This document shows, piece by piece, positions 9,364 through 18,683 of a stretch of DNA of 64,000 bases; the stretch's first letter is position 1; every line of letters begins with the position of its first letter. Position numbers and translations under genes: made by a program. Where the stretch lies: positions 269,388 to 333,387 of the forward strand of contig NZ_BDCU01000008.1 in the NCBI RefSeq assembly GCF_001618425.1, read 5' to 3'. Under the pieces are notes generated by a model that saw nothing but the letters and a program-made list of their open reading frames with translations, was not told where the DNA came from and made no database searches. Origin of the DNA: Nocardia fusca NBRC 14340 (lineage in GTDB: Bacteria; Actinomycetota; Actinomycetes; Mycobacteriales; Mycobacteriaceae).

Positions 9364-10863
9364 ATGCTGACAAACGGCGCGTTGATCGCGGACCGCTACC
9401 GGCTGCAGCGGCTGATCGCGACCGGTGGGATGGGCCAGGTCTGGGAAGCCCTGGACACCCGGCTGGATCGCCGGGTCGCCGTGAAGGTCCTCAAATCGGA
9501 GTTCTCCGCGGACCCGACCTTCCGGCACCGGTTCCGCACCGAGGCCAAAACCACCGCGCAGCTGAACCATTCCGGTATCGCGGGTATCTACGACTACGGC
9601 GAGACCTACGACCCCCAGGGCGGCGAAACCGCCTACCTGGTGATGGAACTGGTCCAGGGTGAGCCGCTCAACACCGTGTTGAACCGGCTCGGCCGCCTAT
9701 CGGTGGCCCAGGGTTTGGACCTGCTGGAACAGACCGGCCGCGCACTCCAGGTCGCGCATCTGGCCGGCGTGGTGCATCGCGATGTGAAACCGGGAAATAT
9801 CCTGGTCACCCCCACCGGCCAGGTGAAGATCACCGATTTCGGTATCGCCAAGGCGGTCGATGCCTCTCCGGTCACCAAGACCGGCATGGTGATGGGCACC
9901 GCGCAGTACATCGCGCCCGAGCAGGCGGTCGGTGAGGATGCCACCGCGGCCAGCGATGTGTACTCCCTCGGCGTCGTCGGATACGAGGCGCTCGCGGGGC
10001 AGCGGCCGTTCACCGGAGATGGTGCGCTCACCGTCGCGATGAAACACGTCCGCGAAGTGCCGCCGCCGATGCCCACCGACCTGCCGCCGAATGTGCGCGA
10101 ACTGGTCGAGATCACGCTGGCCAAGGACCCGGCCCAGCGCTACGCCGACGGCGGTGAATTCGCCGAGGCGGTCGCCGCGGTGCGCTCGGGTCGCCGCCCG
10201 CCCCCGCCCCGCAATCTCCCGGTGGCCGGGCCCACCAGCGTGATCGCGGCTCCTCCGCAGCCGGGTTACGACGAGACCGCGACCGTCCGGTACAACACAC
10301 CTCCCGCCGCCATGGCCGGACCGGCGACCACATACGACCGCGGCGCGCACGACCCCGGCGACGACGACTACCGCGACAACGCCGGTGGCGGCCTACTCAA
10401 CAAGAACCAGAAGTGGATGATCGCGCTCGGTATCGGCGCGCTGCTCCTGGGCGGTGCCGTGGTGTGGCTGCTGTTCGGCGGGGACACCAACCCGGAGGGA
10501 ACTCCGCCGGTCACCTCGTCCACGGCACCCACCACCCGCCCGCTGCCGGCCCCGGTCACCACCACCTACGAAGTGACCGAGCCCCCGGTATGGACGCCAC
10601 CCGTGGAGCCCACCACCACCGCGCCGCCGGCCGCGACGACCACCACACCGCCGCAGCCCTCGACCACGACGACTCAGCCGCCGACCACCACCACTTCGGC
10701 GGCGCCGAGCACCACCGAGACGACGGCGAGCGAAGAGACCACCGGTGAGGAAGAGGAGACCACCACGCGTCGCCGCCCGCCGGTCCCGACGATCGATATC
10801 CCCTTCCCGGGGAACCCTGTCAACAACCTCGCGCCGGACCTTAATTTGCAAGGACAGCCATGA
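9364..10863 (+). CDS. pknA: PknA: transmembrane Ser/Thr protein kinase
   Basis: The 499-residue protein has an Hanks-type kinase domain (1-~280) with catalytic Lys41, HRD (Asp140), DFG (158-160) and activation-loop threonines near 171/173. A Pro-rich linker, one membrane helix (~351-373) and a long extracellular Thr/Pro tail follow. It lacks PASTA repeats. It controls growth and division together with PknB, whose ATG overlaps its stop by four bases. ATG 9364 is chosen because it places the glycine-rich loop normally and follows GGGGA; GTG codons upstream are alternatives. It is somewhat longer than the ~430-residue mycobacterial protein, all of it in the tail. Confidence 0.95.
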   Translation: MLTNGALIADRYRLQRLIATGGMGQVWEALDTRLDRRVAVKVLKSEFSADPTFRHRFRTEAKTTAQLNHSGIAGIYDYGETYDPQGGETAYLVMELVQGEPLNTVLNRLGRLSVAQGLDLLEQTGRALQVAHLAGVVHRDVKPGNILVTPTGQVKITDFGIAKAVDASPVTKTGMVMGTAQYIAPEQAVGEDATAASDVYSLGVVGYEALAGQRPFTGDGALTVAMKHVREVPPPMPTDLPPNVRELVEITLAKDPAQRYADGGEFAEAVAAVRSGRRPPPPRNLPVAGPTSVIAAPPQPGYDETATVRYNTPPAAMAGPATTYDRGAHDPGDDDYRDNAGGGLLNKNQKWMIALGIGALLLGGAVVWLLFGGDTNPEGTPPVTSSTAPTTRPLPAPVTTTYEVTEPPVWTPPVEPTTTAPPAATTTTPPQPSTTTTQPPTTTTSAAPSTTETTASEETTGEEEETTTRRRPPVPTIDIPFPGNPVNNLAPDLNLQGQP

Positions 10864-12767
10864 CGACCCCGAAGAATCTCTCCTCTCGCTACGAGCTGGG
10901 CGAGATCATCGGGTTCGGCGGTATGTCCGAGGTCCACAAAGCACGCGATCTGCGGCTCAACCGCGATGTCGCGATCAAGGTGTTGCGCGCCGACCTGGCC
11001 CGGGACCCCACGTTCTATCTGCGCTTCAAACGTGAGGCGCAGAACGCCGCGGCGCTGAACCATCCGGCCATCGTGGCGGTCTACGACACCGGCGAAGCCG
11101 AGATCGACGGCGGACCACTGCCGTTCATCGTGATGGAGTACGTGGAAGGTGACACGCTGCGCGATATCGTGCGCAACGAGGGACCGCTGCCGCCCCGGCG
11201 CGCGATGGAGGTCGTCGCCGATGTGTGCGCGGCGCTCGATTTCAGCCACAGGGCCGGGATCGTGCACCGCGATATGAAGCCCGCCAACATCATGATCAAC
11301 CGTGCCGGTGCGGTGAAGGTGATGGATTTCGGTATCGCCCGTGCGATCGCCGACGCCGCCAATCCGATGACCGCCACCGCGGCCGTGATCGGCACCGCTC
11401 AGTATCTGTCTCCCGAGCAGGCGCGCGGCGAGACGGTGGACGCCCGGTCCGACGTCTACTCGGTCGGTTGTGTGCTGTTCGAAATCCTCACCGGACAGCC
11501 CCCGTTCACCGGTGACTCCCCGGTCGCCGTCGCCTATCAGCACGTCCGGGAGGATCCCCGGTTACCCTCGCTCGTCTACGAGGGGGTGCCGCGGGAACTG
11601 GACTCGGTGGTGCTCGAGGCAATGGCCAAGAATCCGGCCAATCGCTATCAGAGCGCGGCGGAGATGCGCGCGGATCTGATCCGGGTGCTGGGCGGTCAGA
11701 AACCCGGCGCGCCGATGGTGATGACCGACGAGGACCGCACCACCATGCTCGGCCCCGCGGACGGTTCCGGCCGTGGCTATCGCGGCGACGAGGACGACGA
11801 CTACGACGATTACGGACACGACTCCGGGGACCGTTCCCGCCGTACGGCCTATATCGCGGCGGGTGTGGTCGCTGCGGTGGTGGCGGCCTTCGGGCTGTTC
11901 TGGATGTTACTCGGCCCGGGCAGCAGACCCGATCAGGTGGCCGTCCCGGACCTGTCCAACACCTCCGCCACCGAGGCCCAGAAGAAGCTCGATTCGCTCG
12001 GCTTCGATGTGGCCGTCCAGGAGAAACCCGACGGCAAGATCAGTGCCGGCAATGTGATCGCTACCCAGCCGCTGGGCGGCTCGCGCGCCGACGAGGGCAG
12101 CACCATCACCGTGCAGGTGTCCACCGGTCCGCAGCAGGTGCCGGTCCCCCGGCTCACCGGCCTGTCCCAGCAGGACGCCGAACAGGAACTCAACAACGCC
12201 GGTCTCCAGACCAACCCGGACGTGAAGCGGGAACCGTCCAGCGCGCAGGACAAGGACAAGGTGATCGGGCAGGATCCTTCGCCCGGTATCGAGATGGACG
12301 CGGGTAGTCAGATCACGCTGACCATCGGCACCGGTCCCAGGCAGGTCCGCGTCACCGAGGTGGTCGGCCAGCTGATCGATGTGGCCCAGCCGAACCTCGA
12401 GGGCGCCGGCTTCAAGATCGTGATCGAGCAGGTCCAGTCGGCTCGACCGCGCGGCGAGGTCCTCTCCACCAGCCCGGCCGGCGGTTCGACGGCCGACGAG
12501 GGTTCCACGATCACGGTCCAGGTGGCGCAGAGCGATCGGATCGCGATGCCGAACCTGGTGGGGCTCACCACCGCGGAGGTCGTGGACAAGCTGCGCGAAA
12601 GCGGCTGGCAGGGCAGCGCGAACCAGGTCCGTCAGATCACGCAGATCACGCTGAACTCCGACCAGGCCGGCAAGGTTCTCAGCCAGCAGCCCTCGGCCGG
12701 AACCACTGTGCCGTCGTCGACGACGGTGACGGTCAATACCGGTGTAGCGCCACTGGGACCACCCTGA
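10860..12767 (+). CDS. pknB: PknB: PASTA-domain Ser/Thr protein kinase
   Basis: The 635-residue protein has an N-terminal kinase domain with Lys40, HRD (Asp138), DFG (156-158) and activation-loop Thr171/Thr173, the same numbering as in M. tuberculosis. An acidic juxtamembrane linker and a single membrane helix (~330-352) come next. Four extracellular PASTA repeats (~358-630) sense peptidoglycan precursors. Known mycobacterial targets include MurJ/MviN and CwlM, both encoded in this window. It is the last gene of the operon, and a strong convergent terminator follows. Confidence 0.97.
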   Translation: MTTPKNLSSRYELGEIIGFGGMSEVHKARDLRLNRDVAIKVLRADLARDPTFYLRFKREAQNAAALNHPAIVAVYDTGEAEIDGGPLPFIVMEYVEGDTLRDIVRNEGPLPPRRAMEVVADVCAALDFSHRAGIVHRDMKPANIMINRAGAVKVMDFGIARAIADAANPMTATAAVIGTAQYLSPEQARGETVDARSDVYSVGCVLFEILTGQPPFTGDSPVAVAYQHVREDPRLPSLVYEGVPRELDSVVLEAMAKNPANRYQSAAEMRADLIRVLGGQKPGAPMVMTDEDRTTMLGPADGSGRGYRGDEDDDYDDYGHDSGDRSRRTAYIAAGVVAAVVAAFGLFWMLLGPGSRPDQVAVPDLSNTSATEAQKKLDSLGFDVAVQEKPDGKISAGNVIATQPLGGSRADEGSTITVQVSTGPQQVPVPRLTGLSQQDAEQELNNAGLQTNPDVKREPSSAQDKDKVIGQDPSPGIEMDAGSQITLTIGTGPRQVRVTEVVGQLIDVAQPNLEGAGFKIVIEQVQSARPRGEVLSTSPAGGSTADEGSTITVQVAQSDRIAMPNLVGLTTAEVVDKLRESGWQGSANQVRQITQITLNSDQAGKVLSQQPSAGTTVPSSTTVTVNTGVAPLGPP

Positions 12768-12801
12768 TCCGCTGCCGGGCACGGCCCGGCGATTCGGCAG
12801 G

Positions 12802-12844
12802 ATACGAAACCGGGCGGCCGTGAATCGGCCGCCCGGTTTCGTAT
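12802..12844. terminator. Strong bidirectional terminator between pknB and trpG
   Basis: A perfect 19-bp stem (12802-12820 with 12826-12844) and 5-base loop lies between two convergent genes. The TrpG stop codon begins two bases beyond it. Confidence 0.85.
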
Positions 12845-12845
12845 A

Positions 12846-13487
12846 TCAGACGGCCAGAGAGGCGACCTCCGCTTCCAGCATCTGTACCAACCCCTCCTGG
12901 GGGCGCTCGCCGCAGACCTCCAGCCAGTTCGCCAGCATCCGGTGCCCGCCCTGGGTGAGGACCGATTCCGGATGGAACTGCACACCGTGGATCGGCAGTT
13001 CGTGATGGCGCAGGGCCATCACGATCCCGGTCTCGGTGCGGCCGATGACGTCGAATTCGGGCGGGAGCGTCTTTTCCACCACGGTGAGCGAGTGATAGCG
13101 GGTGGCGGTGAACGGATCGGGCAGCCCGGCCAGGACTCCGGTACCGATATGGAAGACCGAACTGGTCTTCCCGTGCAGCAGTTCCGGAGCCCGGGTCACC
13201 GTGGCGCCGAAGGCCGCGCCGATGGCCTGGTGGCCGAGGCAGACGCCCAGCAGCGGGGTCTCCCGGTCGGCACAGGCACGTACCAGGTCGATACTGGCGC
13301 CCGCGCGTTCCGGGGTGCCGGGGCCGGGGCTGATCAGGATTCCGTCGAAATCGCCGGCCACGGCCGTCGGGTCCGCCAATTCCGGGTCGTCGTTACGCCA
13401 GACCACTGCCTCGACGCCGAGCTGGCCCAGATACTGGACCAGGTTGAAGACGAAGCTGTCGTAGTTGTCGACGACCAGTACACGCAT
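12846..13487 (-). CDS. trpG: Glutamine amidotransferase subunit (anthranilate / aminodeoxychorismate synthase component II)
   Basis: The 213-residue class I glutamine amidotransferase has the nucleophile Cys in [10 protein letters not shown] and the His/Glu pair in FHPESV. It releases ammonia from glutamine for anthranilate synthase or p-aminobenzoate synthesis. Orthologues at this locus are named trpG but may serve as PabA in folate synthesis. No component I gene is nearby to decide. ATG 13487 begins the conserved [12 protein letters not shown]; a TTG two codons upstream is less likely. Confidence 0.92.
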   Translation of the reverse strand: MRVLVVDNYDSFVFNLVQYLGQLGVEAVVWRNDDPELADPTAVAGDFDGILISPGPGTPERAGASIDLVRACADRETPLLGVCLGHQAIGAAFGATVTRAPELLHGKTSSVFHIGTGVLAGLPDPFTATRYHSLTVVEKTLPPEFDVIGRTETGIVMALRHHELPIHGVQFHPESVLTQGGHRMLANWLEVCGERPQEGLVQMLEAEVASLAV

Positions 13488-13641
13488 GCCCAAAGATTAC
13501 GTGTTCGCACGCCGGCGCACCCGGTCCGGCCTGCGATTGCGCCACAATCGGCCACGCGGACTGTACGGCCGCTGGGCATCACACCGATTACCTGGTGGGA
13601 TAGCCTTGGAAGACGACCTGCACGCTGAACACGAGGACATC

Positions 13642-13908
13642 ATGCCCAAGTCGAAGGTCCGGAAGAAGACCGACTACACGATCAACCCCGCCAGCCGTAC
13701 GCCGGTGAAGGTGAAGGCAGTCGGTCCGTCGCCTGTCTGGTACGTCACCATCATGCTGGGCTTCATGCTCGCGGGCCTGGTCTGGCTACTGGTCTACTAC
13801 CTCGCGGCCGACCAGATCAGCTGGATGAGCAACCTCAATGCCTGGAACTTCCTGATCGGGTTCGGGCTGATGGTGGTGGGTCTGATCATGACGATGCGCT
13901 GGCGCTAG
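13642..13908 (+). CDS. crgA: CrgA: cell-division regulator, two-helix membrane protein
   Basis: The 88-residue protein begins MPKSKVRKK, which is basic and cytoplasmic, followed by two membrane helices (~32-52 and ~66-85). CrgA in actinobacteria binds FtsZ, FtsQ, FtsI and CwsA and helps assemble the septal machinery. ATG 13642 is chosen over upstream in-frame codons because the family N-terminus starts here and GAGGAC precedes it. It is divergent from trpG. Confidence 0.95.
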   Translation: MPKSKVRKKTDYTINPASRTPVKVKAVGPSPVWYVTIMLGFMLAGLVWLLVYYLAADQISWMSNLNAWNFLIGFGLMVVGLIMTMRWR

Positions 13909-13950
13909 CGGCGCCTTGCCCGGGTTACACCGGTGTAATTAATGCACACC

Positions 13951-13971
13951 TGTGGATAACTCTGTGGATAA
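13951..13971 (-). promoter_or_regulatory. Tandem pair of perfect DnaA boxes
   Basis: TGTGGATAA occurs at 13951-13959 and 13963-13971. These are two perfect TTATCCACA boxes on the minus strand in direct orientation, 12 bases start to start. They lie between crgA and the PH-domain gene, about 22 kb from oriC. Confidence 0.75.
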
Positions 13972-14000
13972 CCCTCGACCTCAGATGGAGGTATACCCGC

Positions 14001-14462
14001 GTGCAGCCCGAGCGCACCGAACCCTGTCTCGCCTGGACGACACCCCTGCCCGCGTTGATCGCGGCGGTCGGCGGCGGGGTCGTCCTCGCGGTCGCGGCGG
14101 TACTGACTACCGAGCTGCCCGGCAAATTCATGCTCGGGGTGGCCGCGCTGGTACTGCTGGGACTCGCCGCACTCGGAATGCGGCAGCGACCACGGCTCTC
14201 GGTGGTGCCGGGCGAGAACCCGCGGCTGGTGCTGCGCACACTCACCGGCGTCACCGAATACACCCGTGATCAGATCCTGCGGGCGCGGGTGGTCGGCTAC
14301 CGCCGCCTGGGCCGGAAATCGCCGATGCTGGAGATCGACGTGGACCATCTGGGATCCGAACGGCTGCTGATCTTCGGCCGCTGGGATCTGGGCACGAGCC
14401 CCGAGGATGTCTACGACGCGGTGCGGACGGAACTGCGGTTGCACGGCGACGCCGCGCGCTGA
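14001..14462 (+). CDS. PH-domain membrane protein (Rv0010c family)
   Basis: The 153-residue protein has two close membrane helices (~15-35 and ~38-55) followed by a bacterial PH-like domain (~65-150). The GTG start is supported by a GGAGGT site ending 8 bases upstream. The conserved position beside crgA suggests an envelope or division role, but none is established. Its promoter region contains two perfect DnaA boxes, so DnaA may influence transcription. Confidence 0.85.
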   Translation: MQPERTEPCLAWTTPLPALIAAVGGGVVLAVAAVLTTELPGKFMLGVAALVLLGLAALGMRQRPRLSVVPGENPRLVLRTLTGVTEYTRDQILRARVVGYRRLGRKSPMLEIDVDHLGSERLLIFGRWDLGTSPEDVYDAVRTELRLHGDAAR

Positions 14463-14510
14463 GAGCCCCGGCGGGCCACCTCGTGGTCGCACGAACCGCG
14501 CGAGCCCGAA

Positions 14511-14526
14511 TGTTTCACGTTGAACA
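14511..14526. promoter_or_regulatory. Degenerate parS-like site
   Basis: TGTTTCACGTTGAACA matches the ParB consensus TGTTTCACGTGAAACA at 14 of 16 positions. It lies in the gap between the convergent PH-domain and rhomboid genes. Confidence 0.5.
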
Positions 14527-14578
14527 TGCCGGGGCCCGCGAAGCCCACGCCCCGGAGCCTCGGCGCTGTACGTCCGGC

Positions 14579-15460
14579 TCAGCGCAGCGAAACCGCCGCG
14601 AGCACTATCACCGCCACAGCCGCCACCGCCAGGGCTGCCAGCGCGAACACCCCGACCAGCCGGGCCCGCTCCGGCGTCCGAACCCGCACCCAGGCGGGCA
14701 GGAACATGATGCCGAGCGTCGCCAGGGTGCCCGCGGCCAGGCCGCCCAGGTGACCCCACAGCGAGATACCGGGTAGCGAGAAGCTGATGAACACGTTGAT
14801 CGCGATCAGGATCAACATATTGTTCGGGTTCTGCCGCAGCCGGATCAGCACGATCGTGATCGCGCCGAACAAGCCGTACACCGCGCCCGAGGCCCCGGCC
14901 GTGAGACTGTCCTGGGCCAGCAGCATCACCGCGGCCGATCCGCCGAGCAACGAGATGAGATATACGGCCAGGTAGCGGGCCCTGCCCAGCACCAGTTCGA
15001 TATCGCGGCCGACGATATACAGCGCGAACATGTTCAGCAGCAGGTGGATCAGCCCGTAGTGCAGGAACCCGGAACCGAGCACGCGGAACCAGTCGCCGCC
15101 GGCCACCGCGGGTGGGTACATGACCCAATCCACGAACAGCGCCGATCCGCGCTCGTTCTCCATCACGCTGCGTGACTGCGCCGCGGTCACGGCGTAGACC
15201 AGAATATTGAGCGCGATCAGGGTGTAGGTGACGAACGGGACCGAACTGCGGGCCGCGGCCGAACCCGATACGGTCCGCACCTGCGGTGTGCTGCGCTGAT
15301 CGGCGCGCACACAATCGACACAGTGTTGGCCGACCGAGGCGGGACGCAGGCATTCCGGGCACGCCGGACGTCCGCAGCGGGTACAGGACAGACCGGTCCG
15401 GCGATCGGCGTGCCGGACACACACCTGAGCCGGCGTCGAGGGCTGCTGGGGGTTCACCAC
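14579..15460 (-). CDS. Rhomboid-family intramembrane serine protease with N-terminal zinc-binding motif
   Basis: The 293-residue protein starts with a B-box-like cysteine/histidine cluster (~12-50: CVRH, CTRCG, CPEC, CVDC). A rhomboid membrane domain with six to seven helices follows. The catalytic Ser lies in GASGAVYG, the partner His in GHLGG, and HLLLNM is the loop-helix motif. It should cleave membrane proteins within the bilayer; the substrate is unknown. The GTG start has CGGAGG upstream. Confidence 0.93.
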   Translation of the reverse strand: MVNPQQPSTPAQVCVRHADRRTGLSCTRCGRPACPECLRPASVGQHCVDCVRADQRSTPQVRTVSGSAAARSSVPFVTYTLIALNILVYAVTAAQSRSVMENERGSALFVDWVMYPPAVAGGDWFRVLGSGFLHYGLIHLLLNMFALYIVGRDIELVLGRARYLAVYLISLLGGSAAVMLLAQDSLTAGASGAVYGLFGAITIVLIRLRQNPNNMLILIAINVFISFSLPGISLWGHLGGLAAGTLATLGIMFLPAWVRVRTPERARLVGVFALAALAVAAVAVIVLAAVSLR

Positions 15461-15647
15461 GGCCTCCGCTTCGTTGCCGGAGCTGTTTCGCGGCGCGCTC
15501 CCCAGCCGGCCGGGCGTGTCTTACTCACCAGCCCATCGTGCCATGCGAGCCCGCGGTACGTAGCTCGCCGCTTCCGCACCCGCGGTCGGCGACGGTGCCC
15601 TGACCTGCCGGTCTGCGTTATCCGCCGGGCTGTGCCAGAGTTGAGCC

Positions 15648-15872
15648 ATGAGCTCGAGGCCACTGCGTCCATCCAGTCGTTCGCGCTATCGGTTGCTGGC
15701 CGCCGCCGCGGTGGCGGCGGCGGGCGGTACCGCGTGGCTGGTGCGCAGCAAGCGCCCGCAACCACCCGAACCGGCCTCGGCGCCGCCCCGGATCGGCTAT
15801 ACGCGCAACGGCGCCGCGGTGGCCTCGGACGATCCCGAAGCCACCACGGACCGACCTGCTCTCAGCGACTGA
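15648..15872 (+). CDS. Small single-helix membrane protein, unknown
   Basis: The 74-residue frame has a basic N-terminus, one hydrophobic Ala/Val helix (~17-32) and a polar Pro-rich tail. I do not recognise a family. The ribosome site is weak. Its last 11 bases overlap the end of the convergent ABC permease gene, which is plausible for convergent actinobacterial genes. It could instead be a chance frame. Confidence 0.5.
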   Translation: MSSRPLRPSSRSRYRLLAAAAVAAAGGTAWLVRSKRPQPPEPASAPPRIGYTRNGAAVASDDPEATTDRPALSD

Positions 15873-16719
15873 CGGTCTTGCGATACTGCCGCAGCGCCAG
15901 CGGTACGAAGACGGCCAGGATGATGACCACCCAGACCAGGGTGGTCGCCACCGGGTGGCGCATCGACCACGCGGTGGATTCCGCGGTGAGCGGGGCGGTA
16001 TTACCGAACAGTTCCCGGGATGCCTGGGTGAGCGCCGATACCGGATTCCATTCGGCGAAAACGCGCAGCGGTGTCGGCAGTTCGTCCATCGGCACGAAGG
16101 TGTTGGCCAGGAAGGTGAGCGGGAAGATCACCATGAAACTGGCGTTGTTGAACACCTCGGGCGTACGCACGATCAGGCCGACCACGGCCATGATCCAGGA
16201 GATCGCGTAGGCGAACAGCAGTAGCAGGACGTAGGCCAGGATCGCGTCCACGACCGACCCGCGGATCCGCCAGCCGACCACCAGCCCGGTCAGTGACATG
16301 ACCACCAGGCTGACCACGTTGATCACCACATCGCTGACCGTGCGCCCGATCAGTACCGAGGACGGGGCCATGGGCAGCGAGCGGAACCGATCGATGATGC
16401 CCTTCTGCATATCCTCGGCGAGGCTGAGCCCGGTGAACGTGGACCCGAACACCACCGTCTGCACGAAAATGCCCGCGATCAGGAATTCGCGGTAACCGCC
16501 CTCCATACCGGGGACCTTGATGGCGGTACCGAAGATATAGGCGAACAGCAGGACGAACATGATCGGCGAGAGGGTGCTGAAGATCAGCACGTCGGGCACT
16601 CGCTTTATCTTGATCACATTGCGCTTGGTGACGGTCAGACTGTCGCTGACCACCATGGACAGCCGCTCGACCAAGGTGGGGTTCTCCCCGATATCGCCGA
16701 CGGTCGCCAGCGCGGTCAT
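15862..16719 (-). CDS. ABC-2 type exporter permease (DrrB-like)
   Basis: The 285-residue permease has six predicted membrane helices. An ABC-2 signature region covers the GGYREFLIAGIFVQT and EDMQKGIIDRFRSLPM stretches. It forms the membrane part of an exporter with the ATPase encoded directly upstream; the genes overlap by four bases (ATGA). DrrAB-type pairs export drugs or lipids; the substrate here is unknown. Confidence 0.92.
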   Translation of the reverse strand: MTALATVGDIGENPTLVERLSMVVSDSLTVTKRNVIKIKRVPDVLIFSTLSPIMFVLLFAYIFGTAIKVPGMEGGYREFLIAGIFVQTVVFGSTFTGLSLAEDMQKGIIDRFRSLPMAPSSVLIGRTVSDVVINVVSLVVMSLTGLVVGWRIRGSVVDAILAYVLLLLFAYAISWIMAVVGLIVRTPEVFNNASFMVIFPLTFLANTFVPMDELPTPLRVFAEWNPVSALTQASRELFGNTAPLTAESTAWSMRHPVATTLVWVVIILAVFVPLALRQYRKTVSR

Positions 16720-17810
16720 CTGCTTCTTCCTTCCATCGCCTCGATTGCTTCCACTTCGCGCGCCGGGTCGGATTCCTCGGGCCTGTCCGCTTCGGGGACC
16801 GCGCCGGGGCGTCCGCCGCCACCGGCCTTTCCGCCCTGCCCGTATTCGCCGGCATCATCGGCCGTTTCCTCGGCCTCGTGCCCGGTGAGCGTGAGGAACA
16901 CATCGTCGAGCGAGGGGCGGCGCAACCCGACGTCCTGGATCCGCACACCCTCGTCGCTCAGCTTTCCGATGGCGGCGACCAGCGCCTGGGATCCGTCGCT
17001 GACCGGCACCACCAGTCGGCGCAGCCCGGGTTCGACATGGATTTCACCGTCGGCCAGCGGCGCGAGCGCTCGCTGGGCGACGGCCAGATTGTCGGTGTGG
17101 TCGACGGTCAACTCGATCCGGTCGCCTCCGACCATGCTCTTCAATTCGTCGGCGGTGCCGCGGGCGATCACCTGGCCCCGGTCGATGACCGCGATGGCAT
17201 CGGCGAGTCGGTCGGCCTCTTCCATGTACTGGGTCGTCAGCAGCAGGGTGGTGCCGCCGGCGACGAGCTCCTCGATGACATCCCAGAGGTCCAGCCGAGC
17301 TCGCGGGTCCAGACCCGTGGTGGGTTCGTCGAGGAACAGCACCGGCGGGTTGGCCACCAGCGCCCCGGCCAGGTCCAGCCGCCGGCGCATACCGCCGGAA
17401 TAGCCGCGGACCGGGCGGTCGGCGGCATCACTGAGACGGAACCTCTCCAGTAGCTCGCGCGCGCGTTCCTTACTGCGCCGCGTGCCCATGTGGTACAGCC
17501 GCCCAACCATCTCCAGGTTCTCGAAACCGGTCAGATACTCGTCGACCGCCGCGTACTGCCCCGAGGCCCCGATTCGTGAGCGCAGCGCACGCGGCCGGGC
17601 GAGTACGTCGATCCCGGCGACGGTCGCCCGGCCGGCGTCGGGCACCAGCAGCGTGGTGAGCACTCGTACGGTGGTGGTCTTACCGGCTCCGTTGGGTCCC
17701 AGAAGCGCGGTGACCGTGCCTTCGGGCACAGTCAGATCGAGACCGTCGAGTGCGCGCACCCGGCGGCCGTAGTGTTTGACGAGACCCTCGGCGACTATTG
17801 CGTCGGGCAT
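16716..17810 (-). CDS. ABC exporter ATP-binding protein (DrrA-like)
   Basis: The 364-residue ATPase has Walker A GPNGAGKTT, signature YSGGMRRRL, Walker B LFLDEPTTGLDP and the H-loop region typical of the DrrA subfamily. A C-terminal extension of about 60 acidic and glycine-rich residues is unusual. ATG 17810 is chosen because CAGGAG precedes it and MPDAIVAEGLVKHYG is the usual start; the frame stays open to 18068 but has no support there. It is the first gene of a two-gene exporter operon. Confidence 0.93.
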   Translation of the reverse strand: MPDAIVAEGLVKHYGRRVRALDGLDLTVPEGTVTALLGPNGAGKTTTVRVLTTLLVPDAGRATVAGIDVLARPRALRSRIGASGQYAAVDEYLTGFENLEMVGRLYHMGTRRSKERARELLERFRLSDAADRPVRGYSGGMRRRLDLAGALVANPPVLFLDEPTTGLDPRARLDLWDVIEELVAGGTTLLLTTQYMEEADRLADAIAVIDRGQVIARGTADELKSMVGGDRIELTVDHTDNLAVAQRALAPLADGEIHVEPGLRRLVVPVSDGSQALVAAIGKLSDEGVRIQDVGLRRPSLDDVFLTLTGHEAEETADDAGEYGQGGKAGGGGRPGAVPEADRPEESDPAREVEAIEAMEGRSR

Positions 17811-18401
17811 GATTCTCCTGAACTGAGTGATCGACAAGGACGAGTCGTATATCGCCGGTGGCGGGCCACCGACCTCAGGCGCTTCGGCCGCCGGCCGATA
17901 CCGTGCAGTATCGTCGCCGCCACCGACGTTTTCATCCGATTTATCCGGTTCTCCGGCACCCTCCCCCACAATGCACAAGGCCGCATCCCGGACCGGACGT
18001 GCTCGGGGTAGCCGAGACGGGATGCGACCGCTCTGGTATTCATCGCGCCGGGTCGCGAAATTTCGCACAGCGCACTACTCGATTCGGTTTCCGCGGCTAC
18101 TGGATCCCGCTCCGGAGCACGACAGTCGAGGTGGCCGTGCGCACGCTCACAGTGCACAGGGGCATAGTGCCAGCGGGGTCCGACAAGTAGGCCCGGGCAG
18201 CACTCGGTGCGCGCCCCGCGCACCCGTGTTCCGCCGGGCGGAATACACCCGTCCAGTGGGACGATTCCATTGGGCTGCAACAATTTTGGACACTCGCACC
18301 CGCAGTGCACCGACCCACGCACGGCGCTGTGATCTGCACCGAAAAAAGTTCGAAACTCTTGGGCCCCTTATGGGCGCATTTTCGCGATATCGCGTAGGAT
18401 C

Positions 18402-18480
18402 GTTTCCGTCGGCCCCTCCCCCCCGGGCCGACCTTACGCGGGCCTCGGCTAACTCCCCCCCTTCGCCGAGGCCCGCTCTC
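18402..18480 (+). ncRNA. 6C small RNA
   Basis: Two adjacent GC-rich hairpins each carry a run of six or more cytosines in the loop, the defining feature of the actinobacterial 6C RNA (B11 in M. tuberculosis). Hairpin 1 is GTCGGCCC (18408-18415) with GGGCCGAC (18425-18432) and loop CTCCCCCCC. Hairpin 2 has a 12-bp stem, 18438-18449 with 18465-18476, and a C-rich loop. A TAGGAT -10-like element at 18395-18400 fits a start near 18405. The second stem probably ends the transcript. In mycobacteria 6C pairs through its C-rich loops with G-rich mRNA leaders. Confidence 0.9.
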
Positions 18481-18621
18481 ATATCCGGGTTCGGCCGTCA
18501 CAGGACAACCCGAACCCCACTCCCCGTCTTCAGGTACCGCGTTCCGCTGCGCGAACACCGCTCGCTGCCGAACCCCGCCCCGGCCACCGTTCGGGATGCC
18601 GCGCGAATCTTTCTACGCAAT

Positions 18622-18652
18622 GATGAGAGACTTGCAGTATCATCGTCTCATC
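18622..18652. promoter_or_regulatory. Inverted repeat upstream of the first MpaB-like gene
   Basis: GATGAGA (18622-18628) and TCTCATC (18646-18652) are separated by 17 bases and end 31 bases before the start codon. The layout suits a repressor operator. Confidence 0.4.
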
Positions 18653-18683
18653 AGATCGATGCAGTAGATCAAGGGAGATCCGC

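Larger units (their letters stand above)
17811..18683. other. Intergenic region between the ABC exporter and MpaB-like gene
   Basis: Apart from the 6C RNA and the inverted repeat at 18622-18652 it holds no supportable gene. Frames are open on both strands but lack ribosome sites and recognisable products. A further 8-bp inverted repeat (GCATCCCG 17983-17990 with 18018-18025) is of uncertain meaning. Confidence 0.6.

Noticed and set aside
12846..13487. Assigning the amidotransferase firmly to tryptophan synthesis
   Set aside because: Sequence cannot separate TrpG from PabA, and no synthase component I is nearby.
17827..18558. Frames across the 6C RNA region
   Set aside because: They overlap the RNA hairpins and divergent promoter, with no start support or recognisable product.
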